Source of the DNA: Neobacillus mesonae
Lineage (GTDB): Bacteria; Bacillota; Bacilli; Bacillales; Cytobacillaceae
DNA length: 52,387 bases
Direction: 5' to 3'
NCBI RefSeq assembly: GCF_023715155.1
Contig: NZ_JAMBNQ010000038.1
Location: 1-52,387 of the forward strand
Part shown: piece after piece, positions 1-8,390 of the stretch
Layout: every line of letters starts with the position of its first letter
Position numbering within the stretch: the stretch's first letter is position 1
Notes under the pieces: generated by a model
What the model was told of the DNA's origin: nothing
The model's input: the letters and a program-made list of their open reading frames with translations, nothing else
Databases searched by the model: none
Program-made: the position numbers and the translations under genes

Positions 1-49
1 TTGTATCATAGTACACACCCGTTCAAAATTGATACTATAATTATACAGC

Positions 50-95
50 AAAAAAGGTATAATTCCCTCAGATAATGAGGTATTATACCTTTTTT
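50..95. terminator. Bidirectional intrinsic terminator downstream of rlmH
   Basis: An A6 run and GGTATAAT on the left pair with ATTATACC and a T6 run on the right, with a smaller CCTCA/TGAGG stem inside. The flanking A and T runs let it work on either strand, so it can end rlmH leftwards and any plus-strand transcript entering from the left edge. The rest of bases 1-283 shows no convincing gene. Confidence 0.8.
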
Positions 96-283
96 ACATT
101 ATTTAGGAGAACTTTTTCAGTGGCCTCTTTAAAAAGATGAGGGGGATTTTTGCTTTCAATAGGATTTAAAGTCAACAGAAACCAAGGACCCTATTTACAC
201 TATTTATGTCAAGTCTTTTCACTGACAGGTTTAATAAAATCGACTTTATAAATTCCTATACTGCAACTTCCAATAAACCTCAT

Positions 284-763
284 TTACTTATGATACGGTT
301 CCCCCCGATTAATCCGAAACGCCCGGTACACCTGCTCGACCAAAATCAATCTCATCAGCTGGTGAGGGAAGGTCATCCGTGAAAAAGACAGCTGCTCATT
401 TGACCGCTTCAATACTTCGTCACTTAATCCGAGTGATCCGCCAATGACAAAAGCAATTTTGCTTTTACCATAGGTGGCCAGCTTATCCAGCATATCTGCT
501 AATTCCTCCGATGACCTCATTTTCCCCTGAATCGCTAAAGCTATCACATATGTATCTGCACTAATCTTGGCAAGGATCCGTTCGCCTTCTTTTTGTTTCA
601 CCTGGATCATTTCCAGTTCGCTTAATTCTTCAGGTGCCTTTTCATCGGCTACTTCAATCATTTCTACCTTCGCATAGGCAGATAATCTTTTGACATATTC
701 TTCAATTCCCATTTTCAAATACTTCTCTTTTAATTTCCCAACTGTAATGATGGAGATATTCAC
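284..763 (-). CDS. rlmH: 23S rRNA (pseudouridine-1915 N3)-methyltransferase RlmH
   Basis: RlmH is a SPOUT-fold enzyme that methylates N3 of pseudouridine 1915 in helix 69 of 23S rRNA on assembled 70S ribosomes, using S-adenosylmethionine. The 159-residue product has the family's usual length. It shows the glycine-rich FVIGGSLGLSDEV segment near residues 103-116 and the conserved C-terminus running from HQLMRLILVEQVYRAF to RGEPYHK, which builds the knotted SAM pocket. The B. subtilis orthologue is YydA. The gene is apparently monocistronic, with a terminator about 190 bp downstream and a cluster of DnaA boxes directly upstream, so DnaA could influence its transcription (inference). Confidence 0.97.
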   Translation of the reverse strand: MNISIITVGKLKEKYLKMGIEEYVKRLSAYAKVEMIEVADEKAPEELSELEMIQVKQKEGERILAKISADTYVIALAIQGKMRSSEELADMLDKLATYGKSKIAFVIGGSLGLSDEVLKRSNEQLSFSRMTFPHQLMRLILVEQVYRAFRINRGEPYHK

Positions 764-809
764 AATCCACAGCCCTTTTCAAATTGATTACAAACAGCTT
801 ACAAACAAG

Positions 810-976
810 ATATCCACAGCAGTTATCCACATATGCACATTTTTTATCCACATCTTGTATGAAATCATTTGTTCGCCACAAGATATACAGCCTTATTTCG
901 ACAAAATTCACAGCTTGTTGATAAGTTATCCACATCAATTTTAGTTAAAACCGGAAATGTCTCATATTCATCCACA
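810..976. promoter_or_regulatory. DnaA-box cluster upstream of rlmH
   Basis: Three perfect TTATCCACA boxes lie at 823-831, 844-852 and 926-934. One-mismatch boxes lie at 810-818 (ATATCCACA), 916-924 (TGTTGATAA, reverse) and 968-976 (TCATCCACA). This density far from oriC (about 40 kb) is not expected by chance. In B. subtilis, DnaA-box clusters outside oriC, including one at yydA (rlmH), are reported to titrate DnaA and restrain initiation; that comparison is from memory. The 764-1106 gap between rlmH and the htrA terminator holds nothing else I recognise. Confidence 0.8.
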
Positions 977-1106
977 ATCATATCTAATCCAAGTTCTACA
1001 TGTTCCTCACAACAATAAATCATACATAACTTCACCTTTCTTATTAGCTAATCTTCCTTTTTACTACACGTACTATATCATATTGCGGTTAAATGACCAA
1101 TGGCAT

Positions 1107-1143
1107 AAAAAACAGGAGGGCGCAATCCCGCCATCCTGTTTTT
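1107..1143 (-). terminator. Intrinsic terminator of the htrA-like gene
   Basis: On the minus strand AAAAACAGGA pairs with TCCTGTTTTT around a GC-rich inner stem (GGCGGG/CGCCC) and ends in a T run. It starts just after the stop of the protease gene at 1152. Confidence 0.85.
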
Positions 1144-1151
1144 CATCATAC

Positions 1152-2390
1152 TTATTGCAATTTATCTCCCACTAATGTCAGACTGGTCTCCTTCAGCTTG
1201 CCATCACGGTAAAACTTAATGGTCATCTTTTCGCCAATCTTCTTATCCTGATATAGATGTTTGCGAAGATCAATGACATCATTAATTTTTAGACCATCCA
1301 TTTCCACAATGACATCCATTTCTTCAAGTCCCGCACGTGCAGCTGGTGATGCTGGAACGACCTGACGAATGGCTACCCCATGGGTCACATTCCGCGGCAG
1401 CTTTAGAGCTTCCTGCTGATAATAGGCTGGAATTTCACTCACTGACTTTAAGTCCACACCCATATAGGGACGTTTCACACTCCCAAACGACTCAAGGTCA
1501 TGGATAATTGGTTTCGCTGAATTAATGGGTATCGATAAACCGATTCCTTCTACTGCATTTTGGGCAATTTTCATGGAATTAATGCCGATCACCTGGCCGG
1601 CTATATTAATAAGTGCACCACCGCTGTTTCCAGGGTTGATCGCTGCATCTGTCTGCAATACTTCTGACTGCCAGTCTATAACACCATCCTGATTAATGTC
1701 TACAGGGATAGTCCGTTTAAGTCCTGAAATAATTCCTTGTGTAACAGACCCAGAGAAAGTAGGACCCAGCGGATTTCCGATAGCAATAACAGGCTCACCC
1801 ATTTTTAAGCTGTCAGAATCTCCAAATTCGGCTGTTTTTTTTATTTTACCGGCATCAATTTCAAGAACGGCTAAGTCTGTCCAAATATCGCTTCCCAATA
1901 GCTTTGCAGGAATCTTAGTCCCGTCACTCATACTTACCTCAAGCCTGGTTGCCCCCTCAACAACATGATGGTTGGTTACAACATAGGCCTTGCCGCCAGC
2001 CTTTCTATAAATTACCCCTGAACCGGTGCCGGCTGTTTCATCACCACTGCTGTTGTCGTCGGCCCAAAAGCTTGTTGACTGGATATTATTGATCCCGACA
2101 ACGGCATCAGCTGTTTTATTAATCGCCTTTGTGGTATCTGTTTTTACATCATAGGATACCTGCTGGCGGATTATATTTCCTCCGGTATCATTATCTGTGC
2201 TTGTTTCCGCAGCATTTTGATTGGTTTCAATTTTATATGGGAGAATTCCCTTATTGGAAAGAGCCGGTACTGCAATAATTACCAAAATGGCACCAAGAAT
2301 GGCACCCACTAAGCTCGCAGTAAAAATTCCGCCTTTTCGGCTTTTATTCCCCCTGTACTGATTTGGTGAATGATCATCATAAAAACCCAA
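1152..2390 (-). CDS. htrC: Membrane-anchored HtrA/DegP-type serine protease with PDZ domain
   Basis: A surface quality-control protease of the trypsin-like S1C family, corresponding by position to B. subtilis YyxA/HtrC. One membrane segment at about residues 21-44 leaves a short cytoplasmic N-terminus and an external catalytic domain. The triad is visible as His142 in TNHHV, Asp172 in WTDLAVL and Ser256 in GNSGG. A PDZ domain follows at about 310-400 and presents substrate C-termini. The start is TTG at 2390 with a weak AGAGG ribosome-binding site. It follows the wal operon on the same strand but is separated from walJ by a strong terminator, so it has its own promoter. Length (412) is normal. 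Confidence 0.95.
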   Translation of the reverse strand: MGFYDDHSPNQYRGNKSRKGGIFTASLVGAILGAILVIIAVPALSNKGILPYKIETNQNAAETSTDNDTGGNIIRQQVSYDVKTDTTKAINKTADAVVGINNIQSTSFWADDNSSGDETAGTGSGVIYRKAGGKAYVVTNHHVVEGATRLEVSMSDGTKIPAKLLGSDIWTDLAVLEIDAGKIKKTAEFGDSDSLKMGEPVIAIGNPLGPTFSGSVTQGIISGLKRTIPVDINQDGVIDWQSEVLQTDAAINPGNSGGALINIAGQVIGINSMKIAQNAVEGIGLSIPINSAKPIIHDLESFGSVKRPYMGVDLKSVSEIPAYYQQEALKLPRNVTHGVAIRQVVPASPAARAGLEEMDVIVEMDGLKINDVIDLRKHLYQDKKIGEKMTIKFYRDGKLKETSLTLVGDKLQ

Positions 2391-2503
2391 TTCTACACCA
2401 TTCCTCTCTTTCGAATGATTGCTATTTATATTTTGGCTTATAATTACAATTATACTCTACTAAAGCGGATTTACTAAAAAATTGTCATTCTATAGGGAAG
2501 GCA

Positions 2504-2542
2504 TAAAAAAAGTGAGGCGACTGTCCAGGCAGCATCCTCACT
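2504..2542 (-). terminator. Terminator of the walRKHIJ operon
   Basis: On the minus strand AGTGAGG pairs with CCTCACT and is followed by seven T residues. It lies 7 bases after the walJ stop, so the operon ends here and htrA is separate. Confidence 0.88.
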
Positions 2543-2548
2543 CTGTTT

Positions 2549-3343
2549 TTAAACCGCAGTTAATATCGTTGGTGTTTTAGGGTCTGTGTCATATAGTCCA
2601 AATTGTTCGCCGACAATCAAACCTCGGCTTTCCAGCGTTTGGGCAACAGACATTCTCGCTAATTCTTTCATATTATTATCCTTGCTTAAATGGGCAAGAT
2701 ACACCTTTTTGGTCCGGTCCCCGATAACCTCGCTCATCGCAATCGCTGCGTCTTCATTTGAAACATGACCAACATCGCTTAGAATTCTCCGTTTAAGATT
2801 CCATGGATAATGTCCCATCCGCAGCATTTGTACATCATGATTGGATTCAAAAACATAGACATCCGCATTCGAAATAATGCCTTTCATCCGATCGCTGACA
2901 TACCCGGTATCTGTGATTAACACAAGCTTTTTATCAGATTGATGGAATGTATAAAACATCGGCTCTGCCGCATCATGTGAAACACCAAATGATTCAATAT
3001 CAATAGAACCAAAACTCTTAACCGACTCCATATTAAATACGAACTTCTGGTCAGTTGGAATAACACCAACTGATTTTTCCATCGCCTGCCATGTTTTCTC
3101 ATTGGCGTATACAGGTAATTTATATTTTCGGGCAAGAACCCCAATTCCTTTAATATGATCATTATGTTCATGGGTAACAAAGATAGCGGAAAGCTTGCTG
3201 GGATCACGGTCAATCTGCTGAAATAATGCTTCCATCTGCTTGCCGCTAAAACCCGCATCCACTAAGAAGGAATGTTCATCAGACTCAACATAAAGGGCGT
3301 TCCCCGTACTCCCGCTGGCTAAGATGCTATAACGCAAAGACAT
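2549..3343 (-). CDS. walJ: WalJ (YycJ), metallo-beta-lactamase-fold hydrolase
   Basis: The last gene of the wal operon encodes a 264-residue metallo-beta-lactamase-fold protein. The metal-binding motif HxHxDH is seen as H58-E-H60-N-D62-H63, with further ligands expected at Asp143 (ITDTGYVS) and near the C-terminus (YLAHLSKDNN). B. subtilis YycJ has 5'-3' exonuclease activity and is implicated in mismatch repair; other species' orthologues are linked to cell division and wall metabolism. The ATG lies 6 bases after the walI stop, and its ribosome-binding site GGAGTGA overlaps the end of walI, suggesting coupled translation. Whether it acts on DNA or in the WalK pathway here cannot be read from sequence. 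Confidence 0.95.
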   Translation of the reverse strand: MSLRYSILASGSTGNALYVESDEHSFLVDAGFSGKQMEALFQQIDRDPSKLSAIFVTHEHNDHIKGIGVLARKYKLPVYANEKTWQAMEKSVGVIPTDQKFVFNMESVKSFGSIDIESFGVSHDAAEPMFYTFHQSDKKLVLITDTGYVSDRMKGIISNADVYVFESNHDVQMLRMGHYPWNLKRRILSDVGHVSNEDAAIAMSEVIGDRTKKVYLAHLSKDNNMKELARMSVAQTLESRGLIVGEQFGLYDTDPKTPTILTAV

Positions 3344-3349
3344 ACTAAC

Positions 3350-4147
3350 TCACTCCACACTCATTTTATCATCATTTTTAAAATCAATAATCTGACCTTC
3401 AAAGGCATTAACATATAAACTTTCTTTGTTATTCACTTCAAAGCGCCATGTAGGGGCTAACACTTGAGATGCTGCTAACTGTACGAGTGTCGAATAGCCT
3501 AGTTCAACCTTGGTAATCTTGCTTTTTGGCTTCAGTAGTCCCTTTTGATGCAATGTTTCAATTGCTTTTAATGGAGGAAGTATCTCTTCTTTGGCCGTCA
3601 ACTCTTCCACTCCCTCCAAATAGCTCTGCTGATAGGATACAATCTGGTTTTTTTCATTATATTTAAAGATAATCATTCCATTTATATTTTGATATAAGGG
3701 AGAGGTATCATATGACTGAAAGTAGGTAATTGTTTTTTGATTATCATCTTTCTCCCAAAACTGATATTGATCCCCATATAAAACATTATCCTTCAAAAAG
3801 TCAGCAAGATCTGCCGGTTCAAATTTCGAACTTAGCTGCATAGGCTTCTCTAGGTTCATGAACAGGGTAGTGCTTGGCTCCTCCCACTTCATCTTTTGGC
3901 CCTTCAATTTTGCTATATCCTCTTTTGTAAAAATTTTTGGCTTTGCACTTAGATATTGGGCCTTAATCAACGTTTCCGGCAATTCAACATACGTAATTTC
4001 ATCTGCCTGCAGTTTCTCTTCAAAAGACGTCTTAGTAATGACTTCATATTTATTGGCGTCGCGGATTTTCATGAATTGAAATAATAGATAGGCATCTAAA
4101 ATTAAAAAGGTCACGATAAAAATGGTTTTTATTTTATTCCAATCCAT
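3350..4147 (-). CDS. walI: WalI (YycI), membrane regulator of WalK
   Basis: WalI is a bitopic membrane protein that, with WalH, binds the WalK membrane helices and tunes kinase activity. A single N-terminal transmembrane helix (about residues 7-26, IFIVTFLILDAYLLFQFM) precedes an external YycI domain with the WRFEVNNKESLYVNAFEG-type C-terminal region of the YycH/YycI fold. At 265 residues it is close to the B. subtilis protein. The start overlaps the end of walH by 14 bases, typical of this translationally coupled operon. Confidence 0.94.
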   Translation of the reverse strand: MDWNKIKTIFIVTFLILDAYLLFQFMKIRDANKYEVITKTSFEEKLQADEITYVELPETLIKAQYLSAKPKIFTKEDIAKLKGQKMKWEEPSTTLFMNLEKPMQLSSKFEPADLADFLKDNVLYGDQYQFWEKDDNQKTITYFQSYDTSPLYQNINGMIIFKYNEKNQIVSYQQSYLEGVEELTAKEEILPPLKAIETLHQKGLLKPKSKITKVELGYSTLVQLAASQVLAPTWRFEVNNKESLYVNAFEGQIIDFKNDDKMSVE

Positions 4148-5450
4148 GCGCAGGCCCTCCTAGGTCTTCCATTGTTATACGCCCCCAAGTATTATCGTAG
4201 CGATAATACCATTCAGGTTCTAAGAGGATGAGTCTGTTCTCTTCTGTATCTTTTTCCATCCGGTAGCCTAAAACCATTTGCTGCAGCAGTTCCGGCTTAA
4301 AGTTTGGTTTGCTTTGTAAAAATTCCAGTGCCTTATAGCCTGATGGCTGCGTTACCGTTCTTTCCGCAAGCGGCAGTTCTAAGGCAATATTTGGACGGAT
4401 ATACTTATTTACTTTATTTCGCCCCCACACCTCATAAATCTCTGACAGCCCAATATCACTAAACACAGGATACCCTTCTTTGCTGTACAGCCGGAAGGTG
4501 ACAGAGCGTTTATATTCATCCTTTTCTGCATAGCGGAACTCATCTGTCCAGCCGCCGTGCTCATTGACAAAATCAATGCCCCGCTTCACCAAGTCATAGG
4601 CATTTTCCAGATAGTTATCATCTATCGTCGGATTCACATAGGAGAGCATATTACTATCGTAATTAACGGTCAGTTTACTTGAACCATTCGTATATTCCTC
4701 ACCATTGGTCAGGACACTTTTTTGAACAAAACTAGGGTCATCAAATAGTGCCTCTTTGAATGCCTCCGAATCAAGGATTTTAGGAAGATACTTATATGTC
4801 ATCATTTTAGTTTCATTTACAGGCAGAAAAAGCGTCCTAGTTTCCGTTGCTTTAAAGGCAAAAAAGCGTGGATATTTCGTACCGCCTTTAAAAAATTCCT
4901 GATTGAAGGAATTTAAATTGGCTGGTGAAATATGAGCCATAAACACCTGGTTATTTTCTGATGAAACAAAATAGACAATTCCATTTTCCTCTCCCGAATG
5001 CTCTACATTAATCACCATGCGGTCAAATGTAAAGGATGGGGGTTTTTCACCCTCAATTTTTAAAACACTGCGGTATAATTCAACCGGCACTTCCCCGGGG
5101 AAAATTATTTCTGCGTTCCCTGTTCCATGAACCAGTTCATCAAAGTCGTTGACTTTATTTGTGTAGTTTTTTAAATCAAAAAAGGACCATTTGCTTACTT
5201 CCTTAATAATCTTATCTAATTCGCCTCTATTATTTGTTCCATAATGTTTTCCATAAATATGAAACAGGACTTGGTCAGGACGGATAATTTTCTGAACCTC
5301 CTGCTTTTCACTTAACGTGACTTCTTCCAATGTATTATTACTTTCCATCTTTTCGTAATTGGGCTGATACGTCCAAAGATTCCACGTTAATAGCACACTT
5401 AGTAAGATTAAAATAATCAATATAATGGATTTTATTGTTTCGTATTTCAT
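4134..5450 (-). CDS. walH: WalH (YycH), membrane regulator of WalK
   Basis: The partner of WalI: one N-terminal transmembrane helix (about residues 8-26) and a large external YycH domain of about 400 residues. In B. subtilis it restrains WalK, whereas in staphylococci WalH/I activate it. The ATG at 5450 overlaps the walK stop as ATGA and sits 9 bases from an AGGA ribosome-binding site. An ATG two codons upstream (5456) is possible but too close to that site. The product is about 438 residues. It is transcribed with walK and walI. Confidence 0.94.
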   Translation of the reverse strand: MKYETIKSIILIILILLSVLLTWNLWTYQPNYEKMESNNTLEEVTLSEKQEVQKIIRPDQVLFHIYGKHYGTNNRGELDKIIKEVSKWSFFDLKNYTNKVNDFDELVHGTGNAEIIFPGEVPVELYRSVLKIEGEKPPSFTFDRMVINVEHSGEENGIVYFVSSENNQVFMAHISPANLNSFNQEFFKGGTKYPRFFAFKATETRTLFLPVNETKMMTYKYLPKILDSEAFKEALFDDPSFVQKSVLTNGEEYTNGSSKLTVNYDSNMLSYVNPTIDDNYLENAYDLVKRGIDFVNEHGGWTDEFRYAEKDEYKRSVTFRLYSKEGYPVFSDIGLSEIYEVWGRNKVNKYIRPNIALELPLAERTVTQPSGYKALEFLQSKPNFKPELLQQMVLGYRMEKDTEENRLILLEPEWYYRYDNTWGRITMEDLGGPAHGLE

Positions 5451-7273
5451 GACCATTCATCCTCTTCAGTACGTTGGTATGGCAGTGAGAAGGAAATCGT
5501 TGTTCCTCTTCCTTCTTTACTTGTTGCCCATATCTCGCCGTCATGGGCCTTCACCATTTCTTTTGCAATGGCTAGTCCCAATCCCGTACCGCCTAATTTC
5601 CGAGTCCTTGCCTTATCTACACGATAAAAACGGTCAAATATTTTTCCAATACTTTCTTTTGGTATCCCTACACCTTCATCTGATACGCTGACAATAATTT
5701 TATCCTCCTTCTCTTTCATCGAGAAAGTTACCTTCCCGCCTTCTGGAGAATATTTTAAGGCATTAGAAATAACATTGTATAAAACCTGAGTTATTTTATC
5801 TTCATCAACTTCAACAAAAACAGCATGTTCCGGCAATTTCCTGCTGAAGGTTACATTCTGATGTTTGGACATCTCAAACCGATCAATAATCCGGTCATAG
5901 AATACAGCAAAATCCACCCATTCTTTGTTCAGCTTATAATCTGTACTATCCATTTTGGATAACTGTAATAAGTCATTTACAAGACGAATCATTCGTTCTG
6001 TTTCCGTCCGGGTTACCTCTAAAAAGTTTGGAGCAATCTCCTTATCCTGCCATGCTCCATCAGCAAGTGCCTCAAGATAACTGCGCATCGTTGTCAGCGG
6101 CGTCCTTAGTTCGTGGGAAACATTTGCGACGAACTCTCGTCTGTCAGCATCAATTTTTTCCTGTTCGGTAATATCATGAAGAACCGCAATTAGTCCGTTA
6201 ACAAAACCGGTTTCTTTTTGGATGACGGAAAAATTTGCACGGAGTATATATGGCTCCGTCTTTGTACTATAATCTAAAATTAAAGAGTCATTCTCTTCCA
6301 GTAAATCTTCAAATGTATTACCATCTTCCAAACCTAACACAGACATAATGGGCTCTGACAAAACTGTTTCACGTGAAACATTCAGCATCTCAGCGGCAGG
6401 TTCATTAATTAAAATCACTCTGCCTTTTCTATCTGTGGCTATCACACCATCTGTCATAGAGGACAGGACAGATGACAACTTTCTTCTTTCGCCCTCCGTC
6501 ATTGCTTGAGCCTCTTGAAGCCTTTTCGTCAAATGGTTAAAGGTACTGGCAAGCGTACCAATTTCATCATTGCCGTATACCTTAACCTTCCTGGAGAAAT
6601 TCCCCTTTGCCATAGCCAACGCCTGCTTTTTCATATCTGCAATCGGCTTGGCAATGGTTTGTGCCAGCAAAATCCCCAGTACTGCAGTGATAGATAGGGC
6701 GATTGCTGTTCCAGTTGAAAAGATACCATTAATTGTCTTCATTTGGGTAAAGACACTTTCAATTTTAGCAACTAAATAAATAGAGCCAAGCACCTTTTTA
6801 CCAGACATAATCGGAGTAGAAAGGACCCAAATACGGTGCCCAGTCTGCGGATCAATCTGAATCGCGCTTTGATCCTCTTCCAATACCATCGATTGTTTAA
6901 TACGCAGCTCTGTTGTCCGCTGCCCGACAATCCCCTGATTGTTCACATCCGATGTACCTAAGATTTTCATTGATCTGCCTTCAATGACCCGCACCTCGGA
7001 AATATCAACAGCTTCAAAATCTCTTAAAACTTTCCCAATAGCTTCTTCCAGCGTACGATCTTCAGGTGTTCTTTCCTTTTCCATTTCCTCTCGGACATTA
7101 TAAGCAAGCAAATTTACACGTTCTTTAATCGACGTCTGAAAATTCGTCCTTAATGTAGTTTCAAGCTGTTTGACGAAATATACGCCAATCACCTGCATCG
7201 CCACTAAAATAAGAAGAACATAGATGACGACAAATTTTACGTGTATTGAACGAAAGAATCCAACCTTTTTCAC
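5447..7273 (-). CDS. walK: WalK (YycG), essential cell-wall sensor histidine kinase
   Basis: The kinase of the essential WalRK two-component system, which couples peptidoglycan hydrolase expression to growth. The order of domains is TM1 (about 12-31), an extracellular PDC/PAS-like sensor, TM2 (about 183-204), HAMP, a cytoplasmic PAS domain (about 260-370), HisKA with the phosphorylated His in NVSHELRTPLTT, and HATPase with the N, G1 and G2 boxes (NALKYSPEGG, DEGVGIP, GTGLGLAIAKEM). The 608-residue length is typical. It starts at GTG 7273, six bases after walR, with ribosome-binding site GGAG. A perfect 16-bp parS site (6365-6380) is embedded in the PAS-coding part. Confidence 0.97.
   Translation of the reverse strand: MKKVGFFRSIHVKFVVIYVLLILVAMQVIGVYFVKQLETTLRTNFQTSIKERVNLLAYNVREEMEKERTPEDRTLEEAIGKVLRDFEAVDISEVRVIEGRSMKILGTSDVNNQGIVGQRTTELRIKQSMVLEEDQSAIQIDPQTGHRIWVLSTPIMSGKKVLGSIYLVAKIESVFTQMKTINGIFSTGTAIALSITAVLGILLAQTIAKPIADMKKQALAMAKGNFSRKVKVYGNDEIGTLASTFNHLTKRLQEAQAMTEGERRKLSSVLSSMTDGVIATDRKGRVILINEPAAEMLNVSRETVLSEPIMSVLGLEDGNTFEDLLEENDSLILDYSTKTEPYILRANFSVIQKETGFVNGLIAVLHDITEQEKIDADRREFVANVSHELRTPLTTMRSYLEALADGAWQDKEIAPNFLEVTRTETERMIRLVNDLLQLSKMDSTDYKLNKEWVDFAVFYDRIIDRFEMSKHQNVTFSRKLPEHAVFVEVDEDKITQVLYNVISNALKYSPEGGKVTFSMKEKEDKIIVSVSDEGVGIPKESIGKIFDRFYRVDKARTRKLGGTGLGLAIAKEMVKAHDGEIWATSKEGRGTTISFSLPYQRTEEDEWS
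6365..6380. other. parS centromere site inside walK
   Basis: TGTTTCACGTGAAACA is a perfect 16-bp palindrome matching the parS consensus bound by ParB/Spo0J. It lies about 35 kb left of oriC. ParB loads here as a CTP-dependent clamp and spreads, recruiting SMC-ScpAB for origin segregation. Confidence 0.9.
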
Positions 7274-7279
7274 TAGTCA

Positions 7280-7990
7280 TTACTCCTGTTCAGGATTTCG
7301 TAAATAATACCCCACCCCGCGTCTAGTTACGATCCATGCCGGATGACTCGGACTGTCTTCAATTTTTTCACGAAGACGTCTGACCGTAACATCGACAGTA
7401 CGGACATCACCGTAATAATCATATCCCCAGACCGTCTGCAGTAAATGCTCTCTTGTCATAACCTGACCAATATGTTTTGCTAAATAAAAAAGTAATTCAA
7501 ACTCACGGTGTGTAAGTTCAATGGTTTCCCCGCGTTTAGAAACAATATAAGCATCAGGGTGGATGACAAGGGATCCAATCGTAATCTCATTTGTTTCATT
7601 TTCAGCCTCAGGCTGTGCAGCCACCTGCTGCTGGCGGCGAAGATTCGCTTTTACACGGGCAATTAATTCCCTGGTGCTGAAAGGTTTTGTAACATAGTCA
7701 TCTGCACCAAGCTCCAAGCCTAACACTTTATCAATTTCAGAATCCTTTGCCGTTAACATAATAATCGGCATTTCATATTTTTTGCGCACTTCACGGCATA
7801 CTTCCATGCCATCCTGGCCTGGAAGCATGATATCAAGAAGTATTAAGTCCGGCTGAATTTCCTCAACTAAATTTAATGCTTCGTTCCCTTCATAGGCACA
7901 GTAAACTACGTAACCTTCTTTTCTGAGATTAAACTGTAAAATATCTGCAATCGGCTTTTCATCATCAACGATAAGAATTTTCTTTTCCAT
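7280..7990 (-). CDS. walR: WalR (YycF), essential response regulator
   Basis: An OmpR/PhoB-type regulator of 236 residues. The N-terminal receiver holds the phospho-acceptor Asp in LILLDIMLPGQDG, the acidic pair IVDDEK and Lys in VTKPFS. The C-terminal winged helix contains the recognition segment GDVRTVDVTVRRLREKIE. WalR controls autolysins and wall remodelling genes through TGTWAH-N5-TGTWAH sites. The start at ATG 7990 is chosen because GGAGAGGAG lies just upstream and the protein then begins MEKKILIVDDE like the family; an in-frame ATG 24 bases upstream is unlikely. A matching box lies at 8100-8116, suggesting autoregulation. Confidence 0.97.
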   Translation of the reverse strand: MEKKILIVDDEKPIADILQFNLRKEGYVVYCAYEGNEALNLVEEIQPDLILLDIMLPGQDGMEVCREVRKKYEMPIIMLTAKDSEIDKVLGLELGADDYVTKPFSTRELIARVKANLRRQQQVAAQPEAENETNEITIGSLVIHPDAYIVSKRGETIELTHREFELLFYLAKHIGQVMTREHLLQTVWGYDYYGDVRTVDVTVRRLREKIEDSPSHPAWIVTRRGVGYYLRNPEQE

Positions 7991-8099
7991 ACTAGTTCTC
8001 CTCTCCATTAACATGGAATTTCAATCTATATTAATAAGCAGTTAAAAAAGTCATAACTATACTATTTTACTTTACCATTATTTCAGCCTAAATTCATCA

Positions 8100-8116
8100 A
8101 TTACAAGTTTTTTACA
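8100..8116 (-). promoter_or_regulatory. Candidate WalR box upstream of walR
   Basis: Read on the minus strand this is TGTAAA-AAACT-TGTAAT, a full match to the WalR direct-repeat consensus TGTWAH-N5-TGTWAH, in the same orientation as walR and about 110 bp before its start. Binding has not been shown; the match and position are what is seen. Confidence 0.6.
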
Positions 8117-8139
8117 GAGATAGGCAAAAGCATCTCGGG

Positions 8140-8183
8140 GCAGCCCAGCAGGCACAATAAGACCTGTTGAAGGGCTGCTTTTT
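8140..8183 (+). terminator. Rightward intrinsic terminator with no obvious gene
   Basis: GCAGCCC pairs with GGGCTGC, with an inner AGCAGG/CCTGTT stem, followed by TTTTT on the plus strand only. Upstream on the plus strand lies only the walR promoter region and antisense of walR. It may terminate an antisense or short RNA, or be a relic. Confidence 0.6.
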
Positions 8184-8254
8184 AAACTATTAGACATATT
8201 GGCCTGTACTCAAGGTGCATAAAGTTAAAGCTTTGCGTAAGATTCTTAAGCAGT

Positions 8255-8330
8255 TTATTCCAGGATGGAAACTAACTGGCCGCATTGGCTGGGCACTCTT
8301 ATTCCAGGATGAAAAACCGGCTGGACACTC
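8255..8330. repeat. Imperfect direct repeat, 44-bp spacing
   Basis: Two copies begin TTATTCCAGGATG at 8255 and 8299 and end in a ctgg-acactc/gcactc motif; the second lacks about 12 bases. A related segment (TTATTCAGAATGAAAACTGGCC) is at 38460. The 8015-8389 gap holds this repeat, the WalR box and two terminators but no coding sequence I can support. Confidence 0.6.
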
Positions 8331-8360
8331 AGTAAAGTAACATCACTATTTTCTAAAATG

Positions 8361-8390
8361 GAAAAGCCCCCAGCAGCTGCTGGAGACTTC
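8361..8390 (-). terminator. Terminator of the M23 peptidase gene
   Basis: Minus-strand hairpin with the perfect core CCAGCAG/CTGCTGG extended by AAGTCT/GGGCTT and followed by TTTTCC. It begins at the stop codon of the peptidase gene. Confidence 0.8.

Noticed and set aside
5091..5102. TTCCCCGGGGAA palindrome in walH as a Noc site
   Set aside because: The core is CCCCGGGG with shorter flanks, not the ATTTCCCGGGAAAT consensus, and it lies in coding sequence that explains it.
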